A stretch of DNA of 64,000 nucleotides from the NCBI RefSeq assembly GCF_023278565.1, contig NC_064677.1:7316001-7380000 (forward strand). The letters run 5' to 3'. Made by a program: the position numbers and the translations under genes. Under the pieces are notes generated by a model, which had not been told where the DNA came from, made no database searches, and saw only the letters and a list, made by a program, of their open reading frames with translations. Every line of letters begins with the position of its first letter. The stretch's first letter is position 1. This document shows, piece by piece, positions 1-13,048 of this stretch. This DNA is from Colletotrichum lupini (Eukaryota; Ascomycota; Sordariomycetes; Glomerellales; Glomerellaceae).

Positions 1-1
1 G

Positions 2-196
2 GAGGAGGGCGACTATGTCTATGAAGAGGAGGTTGCTCTCGAGGAGGAGGTTGGCGTCGAAGATATTGACCTCAAGAGCTGGGAGCGGAGAACGGGAATC
101 AAGAGACAAGCAAGTTCTTCAGGCGTGAGCCTGCCCGGCCACAGCGACCGCAAGGAGCTGCTTGGTAGAATTGGCTGCGAAAAGCAGGTCGACTAA
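2..196 (+). CDS. C-terminal fragment of an unidentified acidic protein
   Basis: An open frame enters from the left edge and ends at a TAA at 194-196, giving the last 64 residues of a protein whose start lies outside the window. The tail begins with a Glu-rich acidic run (EEGDYVYEEEVALEEEVGVED), followed by a charged stretch with a KSWERRTGIKRQ segment and a Ser/Gly-rich end. No domain is recognisable. Codon choice resembles the genes nearby and the frame has no internal stop, which is the main support. It could also be a terminal exon after an unseen intron. The function is unknown. Confidence 0.55.
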   Translation, partial: EEGDYVYEEEVALEEEVGVEDIDLKSWERRTGIKRQASSSGVSLPGHSDRKELLGRIGCEKQVD

Positions 197-980
197 ATCT
201 GACGACTGGGTGTCGCCTACGAAGCCATGTAAAGGACCTCGGCGGCGCTAAGTCCGGTGTACACAAATGAGTTGGTGGTACAGGAAGCGCTAAAGGGGAG
301 AGGAGTTTTTTTTTCCAGAAATGGTTGGCACAGTCAGGGAAGACATATTGCCGACCTATACTAACGTACTACTTTGCTAGAGCATAGTGCAACGCCTGGA
401 TGGCGGGCACACACAGGCATAGATGACATTTGGCTTTGCTTTTCCGCGACGTAAAGAAAGAAAAAAAGGGGGAAGCGAAAGAGGGTGAGAAGGGTTTTGT
501 ACCTCGCCTCTCTGGGATCTTCACCGAGTTGGAATTATTCAAGAAATGAATCAAAAAGTATTTTGAGTTGATGAATATAATGTCTGCCCTATGCATATTA
601 CTTGCCTGCTCCTGTAATTTCTATAGTCTACTTGTTCAAGATTATTCGTGTGGAATGGATGAGAGGAAGGTAGTTTCGTGACTACCAGATTCACATCTTA
701 TTCCGTACTTCACATACCCCAAATTGCGGTCCATCTCAAAGTTAGAGAAGTTTCGGATAAACATCATCTCGTGATTGAGCATATCTAAAAGATTGGGGTA
801 CTGACGCCAACCAAAAGAAAAGAAGAAAACTCCCCTCAACCGTTATCCGACCGTCGTCATCCAACAGAACGTCACGTTACACTAAAACCCCCCCAAAACC
901 ACCAAAGCGGCATACAAATCTACTTTTTCTTTTTTCCTATTCCAGTTGTTTCCAGCTGGCAACGACACATCCCCAGTGCC
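197..980. other. Intergenic region, convergent 3' ends
   Basis: The region lies between the 3' end of the left-edge gene (+) and the 3' end of the DUF255 gene (-), so it should hold two 3' UTRs. It is AT-rich with several poly-A/poly-T runs (for example near 307-315 and 460-470). Open frames here are short and have no convincing homology. Confidence 0.5.
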
Positions 981-3537
981 TCATGCTACGTCCGCCGGCG
1001 TGATGGGGCGGAAAACGCCATTCTCCAGCAGATACGACCCGGGCCGCTGCGTCTGCACCAAAGCCTTCAGCGCAGGGTTCCTCTGCGCCAACACGTCCTC
1101 CTCGCTCTTGAGCAGCACCACGTTTCTGAGCCCACCGCTCGCCTCGACGCTCAGCTTCCTCAGCAGCTTCGTCGTCAACTCGTCCTGCGCGCCGTCGGGA
1201 CCGCGGACGACGACCCACGTCACGCCGCCGAGACGGGCCGTGACGACGCCCGAGAGCAGACCGGGGAAGAGCCAGGGGTACTGCAGGATCTCGGCCTCGA
1301 AGGCGTTGATGGACTCGCGGGCGGTGGCGGCGTAGGAGTCGTTGTTGAGCATAGTGCCGAGGCGGAAGAGGTTGGAGACGGAGACGGCGTTTGTGGAGGG
1401 GAGGGCGGTGTCCATGCCGTCCTTGAGGCGGAGGATCGTGTGGGGCGCGTTCTCGGGTGTGGTGTAGAAGGCGCCACATGAGGAGCGGGATGTTGTGGAT
1501 TCCGGAGCCGGGCTGTCGTAAAAGATTTGGATTTGGGCCTCTGTGGTGGTGTGTTAGTTTGTTTCTAGGGTTCAGGAGGAGAATGGGGAAGAATCCTTAC
1601 GCTGAAGCTCGTCGGCGAACTCAATCCACTTCTCGTCTGCAGTCACCTCGTAAAGTCCAATGAGACCTTCAATGAGATAGGCATAATCCTCTGCCAGAGC
1701 CTTTGTCTCACCCACACCCTCGTGGTATATCCTGTAAAGAGTTTTGTTGCTCTGATCCCAAAGGTTGGATCGGATAAAAGCCGCGGCCTTGCTGGCAGCC
1801 TCTATCGCAGCTTGGCTCTTTGACGCATCAACGGTCGACAAAGCCAGTGCAGCCCTTGTCAAGGAGGAAATCACCAGGCCGTTGCGTCCCACAACGATCT
1901 TGGTATCGGCCTCAGGTCTTGGGCGCTCTTTTTCTCTGTGTGCCTTGAGCTTTTGTTTCGCTGAAGTGACCACTCTCTTCACTTCATCAGTAGTAATACC
2001 AGCCTGGCGTCCAATCTCTGAAATATCCTTGACAACACGCAGAATGTTCTCATTCATGAACTCATCGTTGGGATCCTGGTCCGGTTCGACATTGCCATGC
2101 TCAAGCACATTCCAGTAGGACGCAGCCAGCGCTGCCTCGTGGTCATCTCCAATGACTGTGTCAAACTCCCTTCGTGTCCAGAGGTTGTAAGCTCCCTCTC
2201 GCATATGTCTGTCTCCACGTCGGTAGTACGAGTCTGCGGCTTCGCTAGAAACGAAACCACCTTCAGCCAAGTTGATGGGGGAGCTGGTGAGGTAATCGAC
2301 CAACTCCACCACGACATCGTAGAACTCCTCGTCCTTCTCGCCGCTACCCGCAATCAGCCATGCATCCAGGTACAGCCCAAGAAGCAGAGCATTTTGGGCA
2401 ACGAGCTTCTCGAAGCGCGGAACACTCCAGTCTGCAGTGACAGAGTATCGCGCAAAGCCGGAGCCTCCCACATGATCGCGCAGACTGCTGTCTCGCATCT
2501 TGCGCAGTGTGAAGAGGGCCATCTCCGTAGCGTGCGCGCACTCCGTCTCGCCCACAACATCCTGAGCAGGGGAAAGATACCGGGGCAAGCGCAGCAGGAA
2601 GGACAGCTTCGGTGGAGTCGGGAACTTGGGGGCCAAGCCGAAACCGCCGTAGACGGGGTCAAACGTGCCGGCGATGTGCGTGTAAGCCTCTTCCAGCTGG
2701 TCCAGGTCGAGCTCACTTGACACGGCGGCAGCCGCTCTGCCGGATTCCGGAAGCTCCAGCCCCGTCTCTGATCTTCCAATGGCAGCGGTCTGCGAGCCCG
2801 CAACACCCGGCTGGACCGTGGCGGTTCCTAGAGTACCCTCCGCCGCGAAGTCGTGTAGCTTCACCACGACCTCCTTTGCCTCCTGTCTGCATCGCGGCTC
2901 CTGCTCTTTCCACACCTTCTGCAGCTTGCGCAAGATGGCTAGGAAGTCCAGACGCTCCTCATCATCGGAACCTCCATTGTTCGAGCCGGGAGCTGGGTAG
3001 TAGGTGCCACCAAAGACGGGCTCGAGATCAGGGGTCAGAAAGAGGTTCAAGGGCCAGCCGCCTGATCCGCTCACAGCCTGCACGTAGTTCATATATATCG
3101 TGTCCAGCTCTGGGCGCTCCTCGCGGTCGATGATGACGGGGATGAAGGACTCGTTCAGGATCGAGGCACATTCGCGGTGGGTGAAGGACTCGGTGGATGT
3201 AAGTCGCGAATCTGCAAAAGAAAGGTCAGCGCACATGGTCGGGTATCCGCGGGGTTCTGTCTTGCGACGACTTACAGTGGCAGGCTTTGAAGCCAATGTG
3301 CAGAAAGATCAACTTGTTCTCCTTCCTGGCTCTCTCGATCGACTCGTCGTTAAGCAGTTGCCAGGCGACGCGGCCGTCCGCATGGCTTCGCACGTACGGG
3401 CTCTTGCTCTGCCCAACCCTGTTCACCAATGGCGGGGCTGGTTCATGGCCGTCATTTATCTGTTGAGCTGCAAGCTGCAGCGGCTGAGGATCAGCCTTCT
3501 CAGCCCGTGCCGCTTGTGACAATTCGGAAGCGACCAT
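981..3537 (-). CDS. DUF255 / SPATA20-YyaL family thioredoxin-domain protein
   Basis: Three exons: 3276-3537, 1601-3211 and 981-1540, with introns of 64 nt (3212-3275) and 60 nt (1541-1600), both GTAAG...CAG. Together they encode 810 residues. The N-terminal part (about 40-190) is the thioredoxin-like DUF255 domain: NRVGQSKSPYVRSH, then FLHIGFKACHYS, DREERPELDTIYMNY, and GGWPLNLFLTPDLEPVFGG. The rest is the (alpha/alpha)6 glycosidase-like domain of the family, with HVGGSGFARYSV, WSVPRFEKLVAQNA and GRNGLVISSLTRAAL. The length matches fungal and animal SPATA20 (about 750-800). The biochemical role of the family is unsettled: animal homologues are linked to spermatogenesis and bacterial ones to a cellobiose-epimerase-like fold. 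The redox motif is reduced, with only one Cys (C86) where bacterial members have CHWC. Start choice is the only ATG ahead of the conserved domain. Joined exon length is an exact codon multiple. Confidence 0.9.
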
Positions 3538-5072
3538 GGCGGAATGCTGCGGCGAGTAATGCTCAGGGTTGTGGGATGTTTGTTGAAGCCAGTAACGCTG
3601 TTGACCGTGGCTTTAGATATGTGTACGGACGGCGTCGAGCGTTGGCAACACCAAAGGCTGCGAATGCTTTTCGCGGAACGAGTGCTTACGATCTTGTATT
3701 GAAAGATCACGAGATATTTCCGCAAGTGGTAGCGGCGGGGACGTCGAAGGTGGTCGTCAGTCGGCCCGAGGCGAGGGGATCTGGGGCAAGAAAGTGCGGT
3801 AAGGGTAGTCTTTCGAGCCTGTTCGTTGTACAGATCGGGATAGAGAGTCAAAGAAGGCGAGTCATGTAGAGCAATGCGAGGTTTTCCAGAAAAAAAAAAG
3901 ACCTGCTACCTTTGATCCTGCGGTGTGGAAACAAGCGACCCGTTGTTTATGTCTTTGAGCGGCAAGTCGAAAATGTTCGAGAGGATCCTCAGGGTCGGTG
4001 TCTTTCGAGGACCAGACGTCACTGCGGGCTGTCGCTGCTGCTGCTGCTGCGCAGCGACCAAACGGTCATTCGGCACATAAAATGCGCTGCCCCACCATTC
4101 GTTTCTCCCCGAATGAGGGGTATTTCTATTATGTAAGCAATTCCCTCCCGCTGTACCTGAATTCACGCCTATCTATCCATACTTAATTCATCTTGACCTC
4201 AGAAGCATATAGATCTGAGCTTTCTTTACCTTGCGTAATATAGTACACTAACTAAATGCCTCACTGAATAGATTGCGGAAGTTCACATTAGCGAAATCCC
4301 AACCACTGGAGGGAAAATACCCTCGCCCAGCTCAACGCTAAATGTCGCAATAACTGCTCAAGCTTTGGCTTCAAACTCTCCTCCGATTCATGCCTGTCGC
4401 TACTTTCTACTGGAAAGATCCGGCCCAGTCCGAATTCAGCTGGCCGTGACTCGCGGCTAGAGCATATGAACAGGCCCAAGGTCTTGATCTGTAACTTGAG
4501 AGCTACGTATCGAACGGTGAAAAATAGGATGAATCTGTCATACGAAATCAAGGGTTCAGAGCCTCAGGGTCGAAGTATTGGAGTGAGCGGAACGGCAATT
4601 AATGCTTAATTCGCATCCCTGTCCCCAACCCAGCCGCAGAACCATTCTCCAACGGAAGAAATCTGCTTACTCAGTCTTTCGGCCGGGTTTCTTGAAGTCC
4701 ATGTTTATGAGTGAGAGGAAATTCGGTGATCGTGTCGTGGCCATGATCCCATAGACTCAAGAGGCCGAGTCAGATACCAGGGTTCGTTCTCTTCGAGCGA
4801 TTTTATAGTCATTTGCCCATAATTTATCCTCTTATGAATTTGGAAGGACCCAGGCTAAACGAGCTTGGGAATGTGGCATAGATCTAAGCATGGATTTTCT
4901 ACTATCAGTCCTTCATCAGACGTTGTTTCATTTCTCGGCCTTTCAACCCTGGCTGTCACTTCCCGAAAGACACATAATAAACGAGGGTATAACGCAAACC
5001 ACAACTCCAACCAGCTTCACCCCTTTTTTGCAACACATCTGTTTCCCTTCCATTCTCATCAATATCACAAAA
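3538..5072. other. Intergenic region between DUF255 gene promoter and DUR3 3' end
   Basis: This 1.5 kb holds the promoter of the DUF255 gene (minus strand, reading left from 3537) and the 3' flank of the urea permease. There is a short CTG/GCT triplet run at about 4033-4050. The open frames in the interval overlap on both strands, carry no recognisable motifs and are taken as chance. Confidence 0.5.
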
Positions 5073-7364
5073 TCAGGAAGAGATCGCCTCCTTCGTCTCG
5101 CCAGTCTTCTTCGGCGTAGCGGCGCCAGGACTAGTCTTCTCGTTGCTGTCATCCTCACCCTCGGTGACGATGGGCAGACGCGTCGGCTTCTTGCCCGTAA
5201 GCATAGACCTGAAGGTATGGACGAGGGTGCCGCGGCCCTCAAAGATGGGGAACAGGCCGACGGCGAAGAAGGAACAGAAGATCCACAGGATGCCGACGAC
5301 GACCCAGCCGGTGAAGAAGGGCTTGCTGAAGATGTAGCCGGAGCCGTACATGGGCATCGGCCAGAGGATGAGCATAGCGATGGTCCTAATCTTCTTGTCA
5401 GTTTTTGACTTCGATGGTAACAAGCAGAAATGCACCAAGAGTGATACTCACATGAAGGCCGTCATGGAGACGGAAATCTTAAAGGCACGCGAGAGCATGG
5501 CCTGCTCCTTTTCAAACTCAGCCTGCGACTCCGTGTTGCCGGGCACATCCTCAAGATCAAGGCCAGCGGCGTTAGCCAGCTCGTGGTCGTCGCCTCTGCG
5601 GATCGCCATCATCGACTTCCAGTCGTAGCTGTCCAAGCCAAAGGCCAACGTAAAGACGGGAATCAAAACGATGGGCGAAAGCAGGGCGATGACGTTGCCC
5701 GCCAACATGGGGCTGTTGGAACCCGTGCAAGTGACGTCCAGAACGCCGCAAGTCTTCTTGGCCGTGACGAGCCAGCCGATAATGGCGAAGGCGGTGCCGA
5801 CGATGGGGGTCAGCGTCGCAGCCCACTTGTTCTGGCCCTTCCAGACCAGAGTCAAGGTTGCCGGAATCACAGCCGCGGAGATGAGGACGCCCATCAGCAC
5901 GTAGAGGTAGCCCATGGAGATACCGTTGTAGAAGAGGCCGACGGAGATGGAGCTGATGATGACGGCGTACACGACGACGCACACGTGGGACATGTAGATG
6001 AGCCTCTTGCCGCTGGCATCGGGCTTGAAGTACGTTCGGTAAATATCGTACGTGAAGATGGAAGAGACGGCGATGAGCTCGGCGGAGGAGGCGGAGGTGA
6101 CGGCCATGAAGATCATGAGAAGGGTCGCGACAGCGCCACCCTTGCCGAGGAGAGCAACGGCGGCGTAGGGGAGGGCGAGGCCGGCGGACACCTCTGCCTC
6201 GGTCATGCGGTCGGGGAAGGTGGGGAATCGGGGGTTCGACTCGAGGGCGAGGGCGGAGAGGCCCATGGTGGTTGCGGTCAGCCACGGGATGGCGAACCAG
6301 GAGAGACCACCGAGGATGTAGCCCGGAAGAGCGTGAACTGGTGACGCGGCGATGGCCTTGTTGTAGTAGCCGTTATCTAAAAAGACGGTTCCAAAGTTGC
6401 CGACTATGTCGAGTTTCGTTAAAAGGTGAAGTCTTTGGGAGATGGGGAGCGTCACTTACCAATGTTGATAACAAAGAATTCGACACCGCCCTGTGATCTC
6501 ATCGTCAGGTAGGAGCCCTCGGCGTTACCAGAGACGGGATGTCTTGTAGCGGCCTCAACGAGAAGATCGTAGACCTTGGAAGGGCTGCCGAGGACATCGG
6601 AGTTGGCGTAGGTCGTCAGCGAGAAGAGGATAATGATGATGAGCAGGATGAATGTGTGAACCCAATCGGTGAGGAAGGTGGCTTTGAGACCTCCGACAAG
6701 GGTGTAAGCAACAACTCCTACGGGGAGCAGGTAAATAGCAGCCACAGTGTTCCTACGATTTTCGTGTCAGTTTCTCCTCATACTCAACCAGAGCTGCCAG
6801 AGACTTGTGACTTACATGCCAGTCAAGGCATTGACGGTCGCCGCACCACCGACAATCAGCATCAATGTGACCAAGATGTTCGTCATGAGGCCAAAGACAA
6901 TGAATACAATGTGCGTAGCCGTTCCATATCTAGCCTTGATGACTTCGAGGAACGTGTGGGCGTTGGGTGCTCTGCGCTTGAGCTCAATGGCGAGGGTCGC
7001 AAAGAGCAGGATCTGGACAGTCGCGCCCGAGGCGTACCAGAACGGTCCTGAGACACCGTATCGGTAGCACACGCCAGAAGACTGAAGCAGCGTGGCGGCC
7101 CAAGTCCATGAAGAAACGACTGCGGAACCGACGAGGCCTGATTTGACTGTTCTACCGGCGGTTGTGAACATCTCGGAAGTCTGCAGCTCCCGGTTGTAGC
7201 GCTTGAGCACATAGGTGGTGGCAATCTGCATCATCACAGTCAATCACTCGTGAACACCCTTGGATAACACGCAAGGGTCAACGTACCATGCCAATGGCGA
7301 AGAGAAAGCCCACGCCGAGGACGATGCCGTAGCCGACGCCCTGGTTGAGAGCTGCTGTCACCAT
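5073..7364 (-). CDS. DUR3: Urea/H+ symporter, Dur3 type (sodium:solute symporter family)
   Basis: Five exons: 7287-7364, 6816-7225, 6460-6752, 5452-6403 and 5073-5385. Introns are 61, 63, 56 and 66 nt, and all have GT...AG ends. The product is 681 residues. It matches fungal and plant Dur3: N-terminal [14 protein letters not shown], then [20 protein letters not shown], the signature [29 protein letters not shown], a [11 protein letters not shown] segment, [20 protein letters not shown], and about 15 hydrophobic helices. The protein sits in the plasma membrane and takes up urea, and in fungi also some polyamines, with protons for use by urease. The C-terminal tail of about 60 residues is hydrophilic and cytosolic ([19 protein letters not shown]). 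Fungal DUR3/ureA genes are normally under nitrogen catabolite control. Candidate GATA sites lie upstream (7847-7938). The summed exon length is an exact codon multiple. Confidence 0.95.
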
Positions 7365-7732
7365 CTTGGGCCAATTCGTCTGAGGACTCGACTATGTATT
7401 GGTGTGAAGCTCAGAGAGAAGCGGCTGTACCCTTGAGACAGACACTACGTCCATCCCGACAACTTGGGACCGGCCCTCCTGTATATATGTATCTGCACCG
7501 GGGCAAACTTCCCTTACAAGCGAGCACAGTTTGGCCGGCGGCAGCATCGATCCCGAACGTTGTCCTACGGCTATCGGAGCTTAAACTACCGGACCTACCC
7601 TTGTCCCATGTGCCAGTCGAGACAACGGTTCGACATTTGCCCCCACTCAGACATGAACAGATACAACTGCCAGGCTATTTGGGATCGCATCATGGCGTAA
7701 AGCTGGCTGGGGATGGAGGGGGGAGTAGCAGC

Positions 7733-7752
7733 GGGGGGGGGGGGGGGGGGGG
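7733..7752. repeat. Poly-G homopolymer, 20 nt, upstream of DUR3
   Basis: Twenty consecutive G on the + strand (C on the coding strand of DUR3), about 370 bp upstream of the DUR3 start. Runs of this length are rare in fungal DNA and could form a G-quadruplex or be a sequencing-length artefact. Confidence 0.9.
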
Positions 7753-7846
7753 CAGAAGAAGAACAGCAAAGGCCAGGGTCAGCCAAATCCTCCAAGATTG
7801 TACCTCAACTTTGAGACTTGAGACGAAGTTTGAGTGTAAGAAAGGA

Positions 7847-7938
7847 AGATAGCGCGGATAGTACATAAGGCACGTCGCTAAGAGGTCGCCCACCACACAT
7901 GCACAGAAGCGTACTGGCCATGCAGAGCAGAGAGATAA
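7847..7938. promoter_or_regulatory. Candidate GATA-factor (AreA/NIT2) sites upstream of DUR3
   Basis: Two HGATAR hexamers on the + strand, AGATAG at 7847-7852 and AGATAA at 7933-7938, lie 480-575 bp upstream of the DUR3 start. GATA factors of the AreA/NIT2 type control urea uptake genes in fungi. Single GATA motifs are frequent by chance, so this is only a suggestion. Confidence 0.25.
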
Positions 7939-8931
7939 GGCCAAAATTCAATCAGTCATAGAAATGGTGTTGCCGTCTTGCTGCCGTATGCATGTCCCGG
8001 ACCAATGGCATGTCTTCATAATCTGACAGACGTTAGCCTCTGGTTAGATCTGCGGCCAGTCGGGTGCTAGGGCGTTGCTTGTTTGGGGTAGCATCTGCGT
8101 TGGATGGGGCCGTGATACGGCAGGGCGATATCTTTCGGCGGGGAGTTCATGGGTGGCTTCACACTTCATGGAGTAAAAAGCGCGTGAATAGCTGCAGGCT
8201 TCTGCCGAGATCCCATGTGTCTGACTTTATCAAGACCCAACGGCCGAAGATCGCTTGAGGACTTGGTAATCTTTCGGTTTTAGATTGGGGTTGCATAGAG
8301 AGATGACAAAGGGGAAAGGACTGTAACAGGATTTAAACGTTGCGAGAAGAAAATGATTTCCATAAGCCGTCGAGTCAATCTCTAAAGTAAATTCGGTAGC
8401 CATTGGGCTCATCTTGCTGACTTCAGCTGGAGTGAGAGAGACCTCGTCAATTGGGCTGCTCGGTTTCGCGATGGGTGGTCTGAAAGCCTTTCGCTGACGG
8501 CTTAAGGCACACATGAACGACAGGATGCCCAGCTCGATCTCAGACACAATGATCTGCTAGGTGACCCGTACGAGGTTTTCCCAGAGACCATTTCCTCTTT
8601 GTCTTGAAGCAGCTGTGTGAGGGACAGTCTCGTCTGGTGGAGAGTGGCCGGCGGCCAAGAAACGATAAGAAGCCACGCTACGGCTCCCGCACCGTTCTTC
8701 ATATCCCGGGGCGCTAGCTCGAGGGCAGAAAGGCAGAACGGATAAGTCATAGGCGTCGCCGGGTGGTTGACATCAGAGTTCGCATCGAGGTTGCAAATCG
8801 TGCGCTGATATCAGCAAGAGGTTGACAGGGAGAGAGATAAGAAAACGCGATGCGTGTGGATGGCGTGGAGAGCCACGGAGTTATTACACCCCGGTCCATG
8901 CACGGACCACTCACAAAAGAGATCTCCGCAG

Positions 8932-8955
8932 CTCTCACTCTCACTCTCACTCTCT
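8932..8955. repeat. CTCTCA microsatellite
   Basis: About four copies of a six-base CTCTCA/TCTCAC unit in an otherwise non-repetitive intergenic stretch. Confidence 0.8.
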
Positions 8956-11900
8956 AGACATGTGGGAGGGGGCGGTATATCTCTGTACATCACGATTAAT
9001 AATACCATTATACTATTCAATATCTTGTTTGAGACGGTATCAATCGCTATGACATATACTATAATACCAAATAGTCATCTTTGGTACTGTCGTGGTGATT
9101 TTTGACTTAAGTCCGAGTTCCTGGCTTACACCTGAATTCCATAGCCAAGACCAATACTCAGCGACAGTCAGGTCAAGCTTTTGGCAAAGCATTTTCCCAA
9201 GAGGAACCAAGAAAATTGTGGCTCCGCCGTGGATAACTTACACCTTGGCTTTTGGTCGCGCCCCGTCCTATCAGCCTGCGATGACTTGACATCTCAGCTC
9301 CTAAGACATATGCAACCCATTACCAGTGGTATAAGTCAAAATTATCATGAGGGGTTTATTCACAGGTCGGAAGTTGACTTACAGCTTGTATCATGTCACC
9401 AACATATCCAAACTGCGTGGCCATCCCGCGCATGTCTCAGAGGCGCTGCATGCCAAGAACCAGGACGTCTGCCCAGGTGATATCATGCAAGCCACCGACT
9501 TCGCAGCTTCGAATACCTGGCCAGGTGTCAGAACAATGAACAAACATCCCAAGACGACATCGCAAGACGAATACTAGCCAAGTACTCTTACATCGTCTCC
9601 AAGTAATGGGGTCCGAAAAGCCTGAGCCTTGAAGCAAAATCCCCCGTGCCCCCCGCCCCCGGAAGACCGGGTGAGAGGCTACTCCTGCCGCCCTGAGACA
9701 GCGACTTCACCACGACTATAGACTAGCAGTGATCAAGCCGCCGGCCTGGGTCAGGGTGCATGAGCTCGCATGGGAGCATGTGCCCGCGGCCAGGCCTCCG
9801 GGCCCAGATTCTGCGCGACAGTTTCCCCAGATCTGCCAACATATGCCTTGTCCCGATTCGGTGGACATAGGTGGTAGTAACGGCGAGTAATGGCAGCTGA
9901 GTTGTGTCTGACATCTTCCGTCTTCGGCCATCATCATCTTTGGTATTCACTCCTGGTGTGAAGACCGATGAACGAGAACATGAGCTCGACGACCATGTGG
10001 CCGACGGCAGCAAAGATTTGAGATGTACCATGAGTACCGGGTATCTGCTTCTGTCTCTTCCTATTCGTGAAAGTCATAGTTATCCAGTTCAGTAGGTACT
10101 ATTGGCATGTCAGCAACATCACCAACATCAGCTCCTTGAAGGACTCTTTGCTCAATAAGAAGCTTGTCCCGATCCTACATCACATTGCTACTCCTTAGCA
10201 CACTCCTAACCTTCTCGGCAGACCGCTTGTCCGTTTTACTCAAGTGGACAGCCATGTGGTGAGTATATCTCCTCAAATCATTCATCACCTCTTCTTCTGG
10301 CAGATTTGTACCTTCGTCGAGGATCTCGACTGGTCCTGACAGGGACCTTTTCGTTGCCATCTCTAGGCTGTATTACCGCGCCACAAGAAGTCAGTCTCTG
10401 GACAAGTCTTTCACGCAATGATGATCGAACGATACATGGAGTTGTCTGCTGAAGCAAAGACCTCCCCTTACACGGCTGTCTCTCGATCGCTAGTCCGTAA
10501 ATTCTGACGCCGTGATGATTTGAGATAGGCTACCGTGCCAGCTTCGTCATATCTAGGCCACATTTGCCTGCCTTGAAAGTCGACTTCATTATCAATCAAA
10601 TCCTAGATAGAGGGCGTGTATTAACAGCACGAAAATGTTAGAAGCACGCAATGGCGACCCTTGAGGGAAAGCGAATAGGAGGAGCCGCTACACTAGTCTC
10701 GATGCCAGGGATTGATATAGAGCAATGGAGTGAAAAGGGTTCGAAAATCCCGCGAGTCTGATCCGGAAACGAGAAGAGTTACCACCCATAGGATGAGAAA
10801 TGAAGAGACAGGCTTCTTCGGCGCTTCATATATGCCAGGCCATATCGAATTTGAAGTCTTCTCTTCGTCGTCCACAACTTAGCCGATGTCATTCCCGATC
10901 CTTGGCGATGCCTCGCTAGATTCCGCGCAGGAGTCCTTTGCTTGCACGGAGAAGCACTCGACTCGCTGAACCATGTCGTATCTGACTTCAGCGGTGGGAG
11001 TCCGGCGCAGGCCATCCTCCAGAAGCCAGAGGCGTGTGTCTTCGACGTTTTTGCCCTGTTGTTCATGGGAGGAGAGTCGCTGGCTTCATCTTTGGTGAGT
11101 AGAATCCCAATTTCCTGTTCGCTTTTCTAAGCCTTGAGTCAGTATGATACGAAACTCTGAGCTCTGCTGAGCGGATGGCGTTTGTAGCAATCGGACCTGG
11201 TGTGTCGGGCTGGTTTCAAGTTCGATTATGGACGGGAGGTACGGATATCGACGGCGGGGTGCTGGGTAGGGCACCTATGTACCTAGATACGTGCCATATC
11301 CAAATGGCTATCAACCATTATCATGCCTAAGACGATGCGTGAAACGAAGTGATAGAGAGCCGTTAGCAGAGGCATCTATATGCCCGAGGCTTACATCTAA
11401 ACGAAACAACGGTCAGTAACATATAAAACCTGTAGGAAAATACCCTTCTCACGCACAAGAGCTTATTAGCATCAATCAACTCCTCGATGTGCCAATCCAA
11501 AAAAGACACCACGAAATGAGAAATCTTGATCAAAAATCATGGGGAAAACATGCATGTACCCACAGCGCTCGAGGTAAATGAATTAGTCCTCATCGCCGCG
11601 CAACCCTCTCATCGTCTCCCTTTCTCCCAAACATCCAAAACCCTGGGAAAACCAAACTCTCCTCCCACATACCCGTCAACCCCCTCCCCTATCTTCAAAG
11701 CTTCCCATCTACTCGAACACGGCCATGTCAGCCATCTACACGCGGATAGTACAAAGTCGCAGATTGAAAGAAACGACGTTAAACCACCACCTAACACCCC
11801 CACATCCAACCATCCCATCCACTGGCACCGTCCGAACCCACATCTTCACAGCCATCAGCCGCAGCAGCACGTTTCACAATGCTGTTGGAGACTTGGGCTC

Positions 11901-13048
11901 AGGGGCGGACCACACTGCCACACGGCGGGAACACACGCGCCATCAGGTGGCGGTGCGTTGTCAGGAGTATATGCTGTCGACGAGTTGAAAAGAAGAATGC
12001 ATCCCCTCTTGCGAGCCTGGCTGTTAGTGGTGTTCGCCTTCCAAGCCCGCATTCACTTGAAGATCCAGTATCAGAATGTTTGGGACACAATAGCCGACCT
12101 ACTACAATCACTTTGTGCGGCACTCTCGACCATAACCACGCACTTCGAGTCCTTAGTCCTTGCACACCGGAGCAGCCGATATGTGCACCAACGAAACGTC
12201 ACTTCACAACGACGCACGCAACCACGACACAAGACACAGTCGAATTGACGAGCCAGCGAGACCTGGCAGTATGACGCAGTAATCCTATTCAGTACTGAGG
12301 ATACATGTGTATCAAGAGGAAGAGACACCAGACACAAACAGCGAACATCACTCAAGTCTTCACTTCACGACCGATTTGTCCTCGAGAACATATCTTGCGA
12401 AACCATAAAAATCATGGATTCCATTGCCTAGCCTCCCTAAACCCGAAATTCAAGTCGAAGAAGAACCATAGGTACAGAGAACCAAAAGAGTCATAAACAG
12501 GGTGCCGGAATTTCACCCAGGCAGATTCATAACCCAGACGCCTGTCAAGTGACAGACCGGGTAAATGACTGCAAGGGACAAAACAACCAGGCCAAGAATC
12601 GAAAAAAGAAGAGCAAAATGCAATGTTCCATGGTGGGTTGGTTCCCTTTCCCCAAAATGATTTTCTTTGTTCCACGCCAGATCCGTAAATGCATCATCAT
12701 CAATGTCCAGTTGTCCTTGAATCATGGTCTCGGCCGGCGCAAAAAAGACGTTTGATTTTCCCATCACGCGAGTGCCTTGAGGAAGTTTTCGTATGAAGAG
12801 AATAGTTGCCCATGCCATTCGTGGGCGACCAAAGCGCATGATTCAAAGGGTCCCAGGAGAGGGACGAGGAGATCGAAAAAAGGTCAAGCGATCTCCTGTT
12901 AAAGTACAGCGGTAGAAGAGAAGAAATGCCTCGCTAATGCGACGGAGCTCATCCGCACTCGTACCCGGTGGCCGTGTCGCAAACAAAACCCAGTTATGCT
13001 TCAAGCGGGCAACACGAAGGGTGCAAATGCAGTTGCGTGTCACGACAC

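Larger units (their letters stand above)
7365..13048. other. Gene-poor interval of 5.7 kb
   Basis: The interval lies between the DUR3 start and the CAP-protein stop. It contains the G20 run, a CTCTCA-type microsatellite (8932-8955) and many short open frames on both strands, none with a recognised domain. A 61-residue minus-strand frame at 10175-10360 looks somewhat protein-like, rich in Lys/Arg/Glu, but has no supporting exon. The last few hundred bases before 13048 are probably the 3' UTR of the CAP gene. Unrecognised lineage-specific or non-coding genes cannot be excluded. Confidence 0.45.

Noticed and set aside
11526..12248. 240-codon plus-strand frame
   Set aside because: His/Pro/Ser-rich translation without a domain; the other two plus-strand frames are also partly open here, indicating a chance shortage of stop codons.
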